Source: Serripes groenlandicus (Eukaryota; Mollusca; Bivalvia; Cardiida; Cardiidae). From it: a DNA stretch of 64,000 nucleotides. The DNA is taken from assembly GCA_031761405.1 (NCBI GenBank), contig JASEVX010000001.1, positions 42,479,359 through 42,543,358 on the forward strand, given 5' to 3'. The number at the start of each line of letters is the position of its first letter. Position 1 is the first letter of the stretch. This document shows, piece after piece, positions 21,356 to 31,799 of the stretch. The notes below the pieces were generated by a model, which saw only the letters and a list, made by a program, of their open reading frames with translations, did no database searches and was not told the DNA's origin. Position numbers and translations under genes: made by a program.

Positions 21356-21904
21356 TTAAATAATCCGGGTTTTTTATATCTCGGTTAATTGTTTTTCTTT
21401 TCTAATCTATGCAGTTTAAATGTTATGGCTATCTGTGAACATTTTCTTATCTTGAATTTTAAAGAAGTGTTGTTCTAGTCAAGTTGAATTCATTTTGTTG
21501 AAATTTCAATTAACGCTTTCCCACATACAATTATCAAATTTGAACAGAAGAAGAAAATGTGCCTATTGGAATGGGTTATCTTGAATTCTAGAAGTGTTAT
21601 TCTAGTACAATTGAATTCATTTTGTTGAAATTTCTATTTGAGCCTACCTGAATAATAGAATATGTGCTTGATGCATCTGTTATATAGTATTTTAGTTCTC
21701 ATATCATTGAGTGTGAACCCATATCCTTATTTAAAAAACTTACAATATACATACATCCTGATACAAATTATTGAGAATTGAGGTGAATATGTTTTATCAA
21801 TTTAGCAGAGACATTGTGTTTAAAAAAGGGATATAAAACTTGTCTGTGCAAAGGAAATGGTTTTGGACTATTGCATGATTGGGGAAATGAGTGTGCCTTC
21901 ATTT

Positions 21905-21998
21905 CGAAGGACAGAGAAATTCGTTCATCTTGAGCATTATTTTCCTTTCCCAACAATGTTTTCAAAAGTTGTCTGCTATACAGGTGTCAACAATGGTA
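21905..21998. mobile_element. TTAA-MITE, right-half remnant
   Basis: AGAGAAATTCGTTCATCTTG, GAGCATTATTTTCCTTTCCC and CAAAAGTTGTCTGCTATACA are recognisable. Both ends are lost. Confidence 0.5.
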
Positions 21999-21999
21999 A

Positions 22000-23510
22000 A
22001 CTGTTTTGGTTAACTGTTGTTGTTGTCAGATAAGCAGAAATTCTTATCAATACCAGTGTCCTAGTTTAATACTGTTGGTATTCAAGAAAGCTGGAGCCTA
22101 GCTATCAGGCAAGCATGAAGTAGTAAACTTGTTTCAACACAATGTCTTTAACTTAAAATAGACTGACTGCAACCACACTTCATAGGTTTAATTAGGTTCT
22201 GAGCTAGCTTGAGATTGAACATAGTTTGTGTTACCTTGATAAACAATACTTATGAAATACAGATGTACATGTATTGCCTTCATCTAGAGTTGATTTAGTG
22301 CAAACTTCAAGGACGGGTAGCTTACATTTGAGAGCCCTATATAAGGCCTGTACTTGGTCGCCTGGCTCAAGGTCAAAATTGAAAATCTGGTTTCATGCAT
22401 TACATTTCTTGTTCATTTTGTATTTTCTTTGTATGTGTTAAAAAATTGTACACAAGAACAATTTTATGACATGCCTGTGAACAGTTCAACAGAAAATCAT
22501 TTTAAAAGCCTTTATAAATATTAAATACTGATGGAATTAAAACCATGAAATAAGTACAGTGGGAGAGAACTGAACGTTTTTAAATTCTCTCCAAAAAACT
22601 TCTAAAATATTTAGAATGACAACAAACAGATTTGTATGAATGAGTGTCATAGAGTCAGTTTGGCGTTGTTCTTTAAATTGAAACCTTAATCAAAATTGAC
22701 ACTAATGAATACAAAATAGCAAAGGTAAACTGATTATTCCAAGGGTTGAACTTTCCTGGCATGTGTGTGTGTGAAATACAATTTCCCTTTTAATTCATTA
22801 TAAGAAATGGCTTCATTTGGAATGTTACTGATATGGATAACTTTTTTTCTGTCATCTGTGAATATGTTGCCGACAAAATAAAGTTTTCATGACATCAGAC
22901 AGAATCCGTGTTTTTATTGCTAAAAGCTAGTTTAAATCATGTCATCACTGACTGTTGGTGACTGGAGCAGTGGTTGTTAAAGCCTTTTAGGGTAAACTTT
23001 TCACCAGCTCACTGCATAACATACATTATAGTCTATACATACAAGATGAATTTTGATGCAAAGCACCAAAGACGCCGCGCATGATTTAAAAAACCTGTGC
23101 AAACAGACAGGATCTAAATGTGTTGAACAAGAAAGCCAAATGTCCCTTTATTTTAAACAAGAAGGCCAAGATGTGCCTATATTGATCACCTGGCTACCAT
23201 AGTCTATAATAAAGGGTTATCAATAGCGGAAAGGGTCAATTTTGGAGAAGGGGTTAGATGTTTTATATGTGTTTATATGTCTCTGGATCTATGTGATATT
23301 CAGCATGTGAAGTTGAGTCCTGAAACCATTTACAGTTTGCTTAACATTGACTGCAACTATAATGTGTTATACAAGCTGAAGTTTCTTAATTTTTACCAAT
23401 AAACGGTTTTAAATCTGCTCTAACTAGATCAATTAGATAAATAAAAAAAAACCGGTGCTGAAATATTAACAGATATTAACTTAATGTGTAATGCCTCTAG
23501 TTGTAAGGTA
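22000..23510. other. Intergenic stretch, low repeat content
   Basis: One of the few long stretches without an obvious repeat. An AATAAA at 22877-22882 followed by a TTTTCATGACATCAGAC run could be a polyadenylation site, but no coding exon was found upstream of it. A remnant AGAAGGCCAAGATGTGCC..GATCACCTGG at 23160-23195 resembles the end of a hairpin-ended element. Confidence 0.45.
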
Positions 23511-23518
23511 AGTGTGAC

Positions 23519-23551
23519 CAGGGTCTTTCAAATAGTATTTGAAAGACCCTG
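23519..23551. mobile_element. Ultra-short palindromic insertion (33 bp), 7-bp TSD
   Basis: Perfect palindrome: CAGGGTCTTTCAAATA, one central G, then TATTTGAAAGACCCTG. GTGTGAC is repeated exactly at 23512-23518 and 23552-23558. Its first 20 bases, CAGGGTCTTTCAAATAGTAT, recur at 61386-61405 at the start of unrelated sequence, which points to a longer parent element. Confidence 0.87.
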
Positions 23552-24044
23552 GTGTGACACAAGCTTTGAAAGGAGAAGGGGAAGTCTATTCTCCTTCCAG
23601 TTTAGCAGAGGTATGATAACAAAAACGGGAGTATATAAACTAAAAATACCAAGTAAATGTATTAAGTTTAAAAATATTTATTATCAAAATTGAGTTTTTA
23701 TGAAATTAAATAAAAAAGTTCACATGCTACACACCGTATGAGGAGGAACGTTTTAAGTTTAGAAATATAACATTATTTTATAAATAGGCAAAGACATCCA
23801 CCGAAACTTTTTTTCTGAGCTTTGTTGAATCGGGTCGTCACCCGGCTGTAGCTTTTCCGGCGACTCTAACGAATCAAAGCGCTGAAAGCGCTGGTGGTAT
23901 AGGGGCATATGTAAGTTGAAAATATATGGCATAGATAATATAGACAAACATTGTTGAAACAATGACCTTTAAACAAACCAAACCAAAATTGTGCGAAGCA
24001 CACATATTGCCTGCCTATACAATACAAATACCTAATTTATCAAA

Positions 24045-24235
24045 GTTTCACCCTTTTCTTGTATAAACAAAATAAAAAGATTGACAAAAAACAGAGCAGC
24101 GACCCTTAATTAAAATATTCCAGTTCAGAAATCACTAAATATTCACAATGTATATTGTAATCATGCTGATAAATGAAAGACAATCGAAAGCATGCTAGAG
24201 TTATGTTTCTTTTGCACTGCACATCTGTAGCTCTG
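24045..24235. repeat. Repeat paralogous to 34620-34815
   Basis: TTTTCTTGTATAAACAAA, GAGCAGCGACCCTTAA, ATATTCCAGTTCAGAAATCA and GACAATCGAAAGCATG occur in the same order and spacing at 34635-34800. It may be the left edge of the larger segment pair 25230-26010 / 36515-39110. Confidence 0.7.
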
Positions 24236-24965
24236 AGTTTCCTATACAACAAGTCTTAACTTGATACATTGGACATCTATTGAGACAATAACCGAAGAAA
24301 TGAAAAATGAGTTTTACACCTAAAAAATTTGTGTTCAAAATATTGTATCTATCTCTTAATCCCAATGTATACGTGTGACGACTTTGAAATGGATCCGCGA
24401 AACAGAAACAAAGTTCTGACCCATTAATGCAAACCGTAACGGACAGACGGACGGATGGATGAACACAAAGACGGACAGACAGTCAGTCGCTCTGGACAAA
24501 GTACAACGCTTGGGAAACACTCATTAACGAAACAAGGGCATGTGTTTTTCATGCGAAAGTCATATAATAAGTGAGAACATGAAAAGACAAAAATATACAC
24601 ACTCCAAACGCAGCATGCTAAAGTTATGGTAATGGTGCACTGCAAATGTGTAGGTCATAAGTTACCTACAAACCAAGTTTGGAAATGGATACAATGGAAA
24701 TTAATTGAGACAATCGCTGAACTAAATAAGGAAAAATGAAGATAACTAAGATAAGCAGACCAGAGTTGTGTACCTAGTATTTTGCCGTTCTCCTAATCAC
24801 ACGGTATAAGTGTGACCACTCAACTAAATCTGCCATACAGAAACAACGTTTTGACCAATACATGCAATCCATGACGGACGGACGAATGCACATTCAGGCA
24901 GACAGCCGGCCGGACACCGGATTATACCTCCAAGCTTTACAGACAGAGACAACTTATAAATTATT
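24190..24965. repeat. ~423-bp unit duplicated in tandem
   Basis: GCATGCTAGAGTTATG near 24190 and GCATGCTAAAGTTATG near 24613 start two diverged units. Each continues with a TTGAGACAAT..GAA segment, then ACAGAAACAA..TTCTGACC-like text and a (GACGGACG)n-type run. Confidence 0.65.
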
Positions 24966-25229
24966 GATTACAGAAGACTGGTTCGATGCGTCAAAACACG
25001 TCTGTGCTTAGGAAAGCTTAGATTATGGTATTTGTAAAGTATTTGCAAATTAATTGTATCTCCGAAATGGGACCGTACAAGGTTAATTTACAAAAGCCTA
25101 TTTAGACTATACTTCTAGTTTATTTGTCAACAGATACGTCTAGGACTAGATTACACGTTGACGAACCGTTGAATCTTCAATTAGCGCAAATGCATATACA
25201 TTTATAATATTCGTGACCCATTTCCCCTT

Positions 25230-26010
25230 TTTCCACAAAGCTATGTATAAACTATATATTTTTCCTTTTGATGTAAGGCGATATTGCTCGTTATCATTAA
25301 TCTCTAGCATGTTATTCAAAATGTGTCCGGAAAGGAGATAGAGTAAAAGAATGTCCACAGTAAAACGTTTAAATATGAAAAGAATTAATTTGAAACGTGT
25401 TTGAAAGCATTGTGTGAAAAGGAGAAATTGTTCATTGTCAGCAATAGCTCCATTTTCAACAATATTTCAATATTCGAACTGTTATATTATGACGAAAAGG
25501 GTTCCGCTTCCATGGGGAGGATGTAACCATTTCCCGCTTACAGACGCATGTGCAGCAGACGACAATCGGAAACATTGTGACAAAAGGAGAAATTGCTTAT
25601 CGTAGGCAATTTCTACATTTGCCACAATGGTTTCAACTCCTTTCAATAATTTTATTTACAGTGATTTGCACATTTCTGTATGTTAGTCGACTGTTGTAAA
25701 CTAATGGGGTCACAGCACGGTCGACGTTACCTTACACCACTGACATTAAGGTCAATCATAGTTCAGAGTGTGTTTCACTCGTTTGAACTATTTTGTATCC
25801 GATGATTAATAAATGCAAGCGGATGGTTTTTCGTGATTCTGTCGAACCAATGAAATCGTTGAAAAGGCAGATTATAACCAATCAAAACTCGATTTTGGTG
25901 TAGGTATACACATGTGGACTGTGGTTGCAGCTTTAATCCGACTTTTCGAAATCAGCATGAGTATGGGATAGGCGCGAAACGCCCCTATCCCAAAAACCAC
26001 GGAAAATCCC
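25230..26010. repeat. Paralogous segment, copy A (no Harbinger insertion)
   Basis: Contains GATGTAAGGCGATATTGCTC, two diverged TTAA-MITE pieces (25395-25505, 25529-25690), GTCGACTGTTGTAAACT..GGTCGACGTTA, then GTCAATCATAGTTCAGAGTG and ATGGGATAGGC..GCCCCTATCCCA. The same order is found at 36515-39110, where about 1.95 kb of Harbinger elements splits it after GGTCGACGT. Copy A is therefore close to the pre-insertion arrangement. Confidence 0.8.
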
Positions 26011-26165
26011 CGGAGTATTCGGACAACTTTCCAGGGATACTTTGGGATAATTTGACACTTTCCATGGAAATTCCATGGACAACCCGGAACATTTCTGTGA
26101 ACACCCTGGAATGGTTCCATGGACCCCGGAGTATTCGGACCATTTCCAGCATTTCCGCATCTTAA
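26011..26165. repeat. Short CCGGAGTATTCGGAC / TTCCATGGA repeats
   Basis: CCCCGGAGTATTCGGACAAC at 26007 recurs as CCCCGGAGTATTCGGACCAT at 26125, enclosing several TTCCATGGAA-type palindromes. Three overlapping frames here are by-products. No gene. Confidence 0.5.
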
Positions 26166-27309
26166 CATTAAATTCCTTGTTTTTTGCCATGGTTTCCCTG
26201 TATTTTCCGTATATTTTTGTATTTTCTGTTAAGAGTCCCCGGAAAAGCTACAGCTGGGCATGGCCGTAAACTAAACTATTAAAAAAGTTTAGCATAGGAA
26301 GTTTGGAAAAAGTTATTAAATACCCATTAAATGTGTCTAAAGTTTTGTAATAACGATAGAAGACATACTTATGTTGTATCTTGTTGTTTCTTAAATCAGT
26401 TAATACAATTTATTGATTCATAAAGGTTATTTTTTTCAGGCATATTACAGAGTTTTTCTTTACAATAATAATGTTGGTTGCTCCCTATTCGATTACGCAT
26501 CCCCATGGTACAAAATTGAAACCTATTTAAAACACTTTTTATTGAATACAAATTATTGATAATGATAATGAAACATTTACCTGAACTTGATACGATGTGT
26601 CTTTCATAGATGCCTGCTCACAGGCTGTAATGACACGCAGTTCATCCAGCACGAATCGCAGAGAATCCGGGTCAGAACGACCCGATTTACGAACGACCCG
26701 GTGCACTTTTTATATGAAATGTGTATTTGAATCACAAAGTCGCGCATGACTCGTTGAAAATGGAGTAGGAGAGTGAAGGAACACATGCTACCAGATTAAT
26801 AATTGTTTATTCTTAATAATTAGATAATTGAAATGAAACGATGAACACATAATACAGAGGCAACTTTATATCATTCATTTTATTTATTAATTCACGAATG
26901 CATTTCTTTCATTCATATTTGTGTTCCAAGTACGAATACAAGGGGTTTGTCTTCTTTAATGGAATCCATAAATATAAACAAGTGTTATACAAATGTAGTT
27001 TACAACTTAAAACATTAACTATTGTCTGAAATTCATTCGTTCTTCCTAGCAACTGATGCCATACATTTCTCCACACTGCTTATGTAATTTAATTATATTC
27101 GGCCGAAAATGAAAGTATTCCGAGTATAACAGTTTTTAACGAATTATTTTTTCTCAAAAAATAATGCGGTTAACGCGATCGTGTTGCTTTGCGGAAGTCA
27201 CGGTTAAACTACACTTCCGCTTAGAATACACATTAGCTGCACCTAAATAGTCCTAGTATTTTTTCGATATTAAAATGACTTCTACGTGTTTTTTCAATAC
27301 AGTGAAGTC

Positions 27310-27635
27310 ATATTTATACTATCGAATCAACATAGATAATCAATTCTCTAGAAAATATCAAATTAACAGTAAATGCATATATATTTCATTTGTCGGCAAG
27401 CGTATGAATTTTTAGTTATATGCCCATTCACTAGTGAGTGACGTAGTTAACGGAAGTCGAACCCATGCTGAAGAACCATGTAAATCTCACAGATATGCCG
27501 AATCAACACAGAGAATCAATTCTCAAGAGAATATCAATTTAATAATAAAGGCATATATTTCATGTGTCTGCAGGCATGTATGAATTTTGAGTTGTACGCC
27601 CATTGACTAGTGAGTGACGTAGTTAACAGGTGCCC
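27310..27635. repeat. ~177-bp tandem duplication
   Basis: GAATCAACATAGATAATCAA near 27323 and GAATCAACACAGAGAATCAA near 27500 begin two copies. Each continues through CATATATTTCAT and CCCATTSACTAGTGAGTGAC (S = C or G) to GTAGTTAAC. Confidence 0.75.
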
Positions 27636-28001
27636 ATTATGTAACGCTAGCAAACCTGACCTTCGACCCAACGTTGTAGAGCAATGTATCTGCAGAGCTC
27701 CAGATAAGGTGCGTGAATACATTATCACCGCATTGAAATGCAGGAAAAACGAATGAAATTATTTCCTGTTCGTCGTATCACGCATTTAAATCCGGAATAA
27801 CGAATATAGAACATTTTCTGTGCGTCGTTTTAATCATAAGACAAAATGAAAGTGACGTATTTTCCAGAGAAATCCCGATCGTTAAATATAATCGCGGTCG
27901 AATAAATTACCCTAACACCGTATGTAATTCGCCTACTTCACCGGTATGTGCAGTTTTTACGGAACAACGAGTTCTCACGCTTCGAAATTTATACACAAAT
28001 A

Positions 28002-28160
28002 ATGTCTGCTCCAAGCGAAAAAGATCCGTCTGCACAACCAATTAAACCTGGTTCGTTATTAAAATATATCAAAATGGAAGAACTGCTGAGTTCTGCAATA
28101 GCAGAATACGTTTTTAATAATTTAATCGATGACATGGTAAATAAACAACGGCTAATTTAA
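28002..28160 (+). CDS. Small ORF of unknown function (52 aa)
   Basis: Frame starting MSAPSEKDPSAQPIKPGSLL and ending with a TAA stop. It has a charged N-terminus and an amphipathic second half (MEELLSSAIAEYVFNNLIDD). Its composition is less repetitive than other short frames nearby and it is not part of a tandem array. It lies inside the inverted-repeat-bounded block 26665-29800, so it may be the first exon or a remnant of a transposon protein. I do not recognise a family, and it may be non-coding. Confidence 0.25.
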   Translation: MSAPSEKDPSAQPIKPGSLLKYIKMEELLSSAIAEYVFNNLIDDMVNKQRLI

Positions 28161-28869
28161 AGAAAACATCATGAAAAAGTTCCCCCCAAAACAATCGATC
28201 TTTGCATACGGGTGTTCCTGTGGATGATTTTGACTGATGCAGTGATGTATTTTGTTTTTTTCTCCCCTAGTTATACACAGTGTGTCCCTCAAATAATAAA
28301 GTTCATCAATATTAAGTGATTTACCAATATTATTTAATATTTAATTCGCATACCAATGAATCATTCTGGAGACCTGACTTTAATCCATCGGAAGGGTTAA
28401 ATGTGTTCAAGTAAGAATAGACAATACTGTAATGGTATGAATACCCTGATAAATCAAATGCATCATGACAAACATGTTGCAGATGGTAACAAAAATAGAT
28501 AATGACAAGCATACTTAACTCTTTCCCACAAATAGACGCCTTTCTTGATAAAACAAGCATTTTGACGCGCACCTTTGCCCGAATGGCTGATAAATATAAA
28601 TTAATGGTCCATAATTAGAACATCGTTTTCAAGTTGGAAACGGAGACAAAACGGTGAGATTTCCCTGTGTGCGTTTAAGTGTTATTTGTCATTTTATTTT
28701 TCTTCTATCATCTTAAGGAAACAAATAGAATTGCACAACGATACTTCCACAAATCTGTTGGCATCTCTGTGATACAGAGCTCCAGATAATTACTTTGGTC
28801 AAATATGTTTCAATCCCTAAAATAATTATTAAAGAGTGAATCACTGCAGGAAGCCCATCATCCCACAAT

Positions 28870-29095
28870 AAGGAAGGTCAACATGCATGCACAACTCTAA
28901 CTAAAATTTTAAGTTAGAAAAGGCGCATAATTGTGTCAAAATCTGATATAGAGTTATGGGACTTGTCCTGCAAGGTCATTTGATGATGTCCAATAAGTGA
29001 GTGAAGTTTCAAAATGTAACCAAAGTTGCAACGCCAACGCCGACGCACAAGTGACTGTTATAGCTCTCATATTCTTCGAATAGTCGAGCTAAAAA
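28870..29095 (-). mobile_element. 'AGCTCGACTATTCGAA' hairpin-ended element
   Basis: On the minus strand it starts AGCTCGACTATTCGAAGAAT then ATGAGAGCT, forming a stem-loop. It continues ATAACAGTCACTTGTGCGTC and GGCGTTGCAACTTTGG, and runs on to GCATGCATGTTGACC. A + strand relative starts at 61125. The left border is uncertain. Another start-like motif, AATAGCTCGACTATGCCGCG, is at 29232. Confidence 0.65.
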
Positions 29096-29372
29096 AACTA
29101 CTAAGTTTTAAAGCAAGTTTAAAACAAACAAAAAAACATGATCAAATGCAATTATTAATTACATTTTCAAAATAATTCCTTACCAGTACTTTCAGTACTT
29201 TGATTCTGAGTGATATGGATTTTGAGAATACAATAGCTCGACTATGCCGCGCAGACTTCGCACGTCCGTTCAACGTACTAAGAGTTTTGCCATGTATCCC
29301 TTTCTATTGTAAGTTCATGGTTTTACTATATAAACGCAATACTGACTGCGTACGGCGTATGTTAGGAATAAC

Positions 29373-29412
29373 CAGGGACACTATATTACATATTTGTAAT
29401 ATAGTGTCCCTG
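29373..29412. mobile_element. Ultra-short palindromic insertion (40 bp), 7-bp TSD
   Basis: Arms CAGGGACACTATATTACA and TGTAATATAGTGTCCCTG pair perfectly over 18 bases around TATT. The flank GAATAAC is exact at 29366-29372 and 29413-29419. It has the same CAGGG..CCCTG ends and 7-bp duplication as the palindromes at 20634 and 23519, but its arms differ, so it is not a copy of either. Confidence 0.87.
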
Positions 29413-29864
29413 GAATAACCATTAATATTCGATCGATATAAAAACGACTTTCAAAACTCGCGGTTTTATTTTTTTCGAACTTAAACAAATCCATTTTTGA
29501 CCTGTTTAAAGTACATCTAACTAAACTGTGATAATTGCTTTAGAACTGTATATCCACATGTACATCGGTACATAGTGATTAATGTTCGTGTTTTCGCCGC
29601 GATATGGCTTACTGTTTGAATTCGGGCTTAATCTTAATTTACAACGAATTTCACCATTGAAGGAAATCAGTGGTTATGTTTTAAATTAAGCAACATACAA
29701 CACTCAAATACTCAAACTGAAGTGAAAAGCATGATCTTTTGTTGGTGTATTATTCATTTATAAAATAGGTCGTTTTGACCCGGGTCGTTTTGACTCAGTT
29801 TTGCCCAGTACATTATTGATAATGCCGTTATTGTGTGTACCCGGAAGTCAAACTATGTTAAAAT

Positions 29865-30740
29865 CTCGTTGGTTCACGTTATTGTGATCGGTCTTTGTCC
29901 GTCAACAGTTTGCTTCAAACAACATCTCCTATACCGCGTGGCCCATTTTGATAAAACATTACAGGAATGTTCCTTTGGTGGTCCCCTTTCAAAGTTTTTT
30001 CAAAACATGGAATTCCATGCGGAACTCTGGTTGTCATGGCAAAGGCAAGGAAATACTTTGAAAATCTTCTTTTCCAAAAGTACTGGCCAGATTTAAAAAT
30101 AATTGGCACAATTGTTCTTTGGATTAACAACCTCTACCAAGATTTTTCAAATTATTCCGATCCGTTGAAAACATGGCCGTCGGGGGGGCGCAGCTTGTTA
30201 TTCTGGTCCGTTGAAAAACATGGCTACCATTTCCTTATATGTATAAATGGTGACTTTCTTGGTCAAAAAGAACATTCTCGATTTGAAAATAATATGGTAT
30301 AAATGTGTCTTTGGTGACCCTTTTCCAAGAATTTACAAAGTAATTTGATCCGTTGAACAACATGACCTCCGGGGCGAGGCTTGTTTTCCCTACATTTATA
30401 CACATTTTGCAAAGATGTTCCTAATTGGGTGACCCTCTTTCAGGATTGTTCAAATTATTCTGATCCGTTTAAAAACATGGCCACCAGGGGGCGGAGTTTG
30501 TTTTCCTTTTATGTGTATAGAGAAAATATTAATGTCTAAAACAAATTGGGCACAGAAGTTTATTGGGTGACCCACTACCAAGATTGTTCAGATTATTCCG
30601 ATCCGTTGAAAAACATGGCTGCCGGGGGTTGGGGTTTTATTTCCTTGTATGAATATATAGTGAACACTTTTTGTAAAAACTTGATGTCGAAATAACTTTG
30701 GGTGACCATTTACCAAGTTATATTAAGTCAGGTGAACGAT
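29865..30740 (+). repeat. Hairpin-ended element body, diverged
   Basis: About five repeats of GAACATTTTGCAAA / TTGGGTGACC..CCAAGA..GTTCAAATTATTCCGATCCG then TTGAAAAACATGGC(C/T)(G/A)CCGGGGGGCG, one per about 140-170 bp. It ends TCAGGTGAACGATCCAGATA without the usual GGCCATCATGGCC hairpin. The unit is related to that at 58919 but has a different GATCCGTTGAAAAACATGGC core. Confidence 0.7.
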
Positions 30741-31119
30741 CCAGATATTGTCTTAAATAACATGCCATGAAGAAGGAGCAACACATTTGTCATGGAATAA
30801 CTTCATTGAATTTGTACCTATTGTGTCCGATTTTTAAGTAGGTTCTCAGGATTATTGAAGTCTTTATTGAACATGACATTTGAGCTATACATGTACCAGT
30901 GTATCATCTATGTGCATATCTTTGGTGTGTACTTATCTCGTGCAAATGAGTAGGTACATGAAATCAATCACTTGAAATTCGTCGTCTTAAAAACAAACGT
31001 AAATTTCGAACTCCTGTAGTTACTAGCTTTGAATGGAACTTCTCCAGCAGCTTTTGCAAGAATTATAAAGGTAAGTTTAGAGCTAATAGACATCAATTTG
31101 CGTACAGGCAATTCACACA

Positions 31120-31600
31120 GGGATTCAACATTCACAAGAATCAAATATCTTGTACAAATGAATATTGATATAGGGATTGAGCACACAAATACACATACGA
31201 TATACAAATATTCATTAGGGATTCGGTTCACTCGAAATAAATAAACTGTTTACTCAGGGATTCAATACACAAATATGTAAAAGATATACTCATATTTACA
31301 CATGGATTCAGTACACATAACAATTTACACAAATATTCACACTGGGATTCAGTACACACAATATATACAAATATTTACACTAGGATTTAGTACACACAAG
31401 AAATTTAAAAAAAATGTACGCAGGGATACAGCACACAGAAAATTAAAAGATATACATGTAATACATGACATTATTGGTACAGGAATTCAGCACACAAACA
31501 AAGGATATGTTATACCAGAGACGTCAATGTTTGTCTCTGACTATACATATATTAAAAATTGACATATGGATTCAGTAAACACACTCGAACACGATATAAG
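31120..31600. repeat. ~40-50-bp degenerate tandem repeat
   Basis: GGGATTCAGTACACACAA-type units recur near 31122, 31173, 31218, 31257, 31304, 31342, 31383, 31424, 31480 and 31567, separated by ATATACAAATATTTACACT-like spacers. Confidence 0.8.
31516..31539. mobile_element. Possible decayed ultra-short palindrome
   Basis: CAGAGAC and GTCTCTG arms (7 bases) surround a 10-base centre. Flanks GTTATAC and ACTATAC agree at 5 of 7 positions. The ends match the class at 51391 but the duplication is imperfect, so this is a weak member. Confidence 0.35.
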
Positions 31601-31799
31601 TACGTTTACTACCCGGTTATTTGATTATTTCTTTTTCAATAATCTGTTTTAATTGAGATTGATTCATGATGTTTTCAAACCAATTTAAATTAAGAACGAT
31701 GCGACATCTTTTCGAAATAGTTCGTTTGTTACATCCCCCGTCCCTCTCCCTAGTCACATTTATTTGTTTCACACATTGTCACCTATCTGCAACAGAAAG

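Larger units (their letters stand above)
26665..29800. mobile_element. Candidate 3.1-kb DNA element with inverted ends
   Basis: The left end GGGTCAGAACGACCCG..GAACGACCC (26667-26699) is the complement of the right end GGTCGTTTTGACCCGGGTCG..TTTTGACTC (29769-29798) over about 30 bases with few differences. The interior holds a tandem duplication, a 52-codon frame, another repeat, and an ultra-short palindrome. No transposase and no certain target duplication were seen, so the unit could be coincidental. Confidence 0.4.

Noticed and set aside
22877..22882. AATAAA as the NCX transcript end
   Set aside because: It would need a 3' UTR of nearly 12 kb through more than a dozen MITEs; possible, but unsupported by sequence alone.
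24424..24645. Frame rich in Arg/Ser/Pro (RPSVRYGLH) as a gene
   Set aside because: It derives from the GACGGACGGACAG-type runs of the 423-bp repeat unit.
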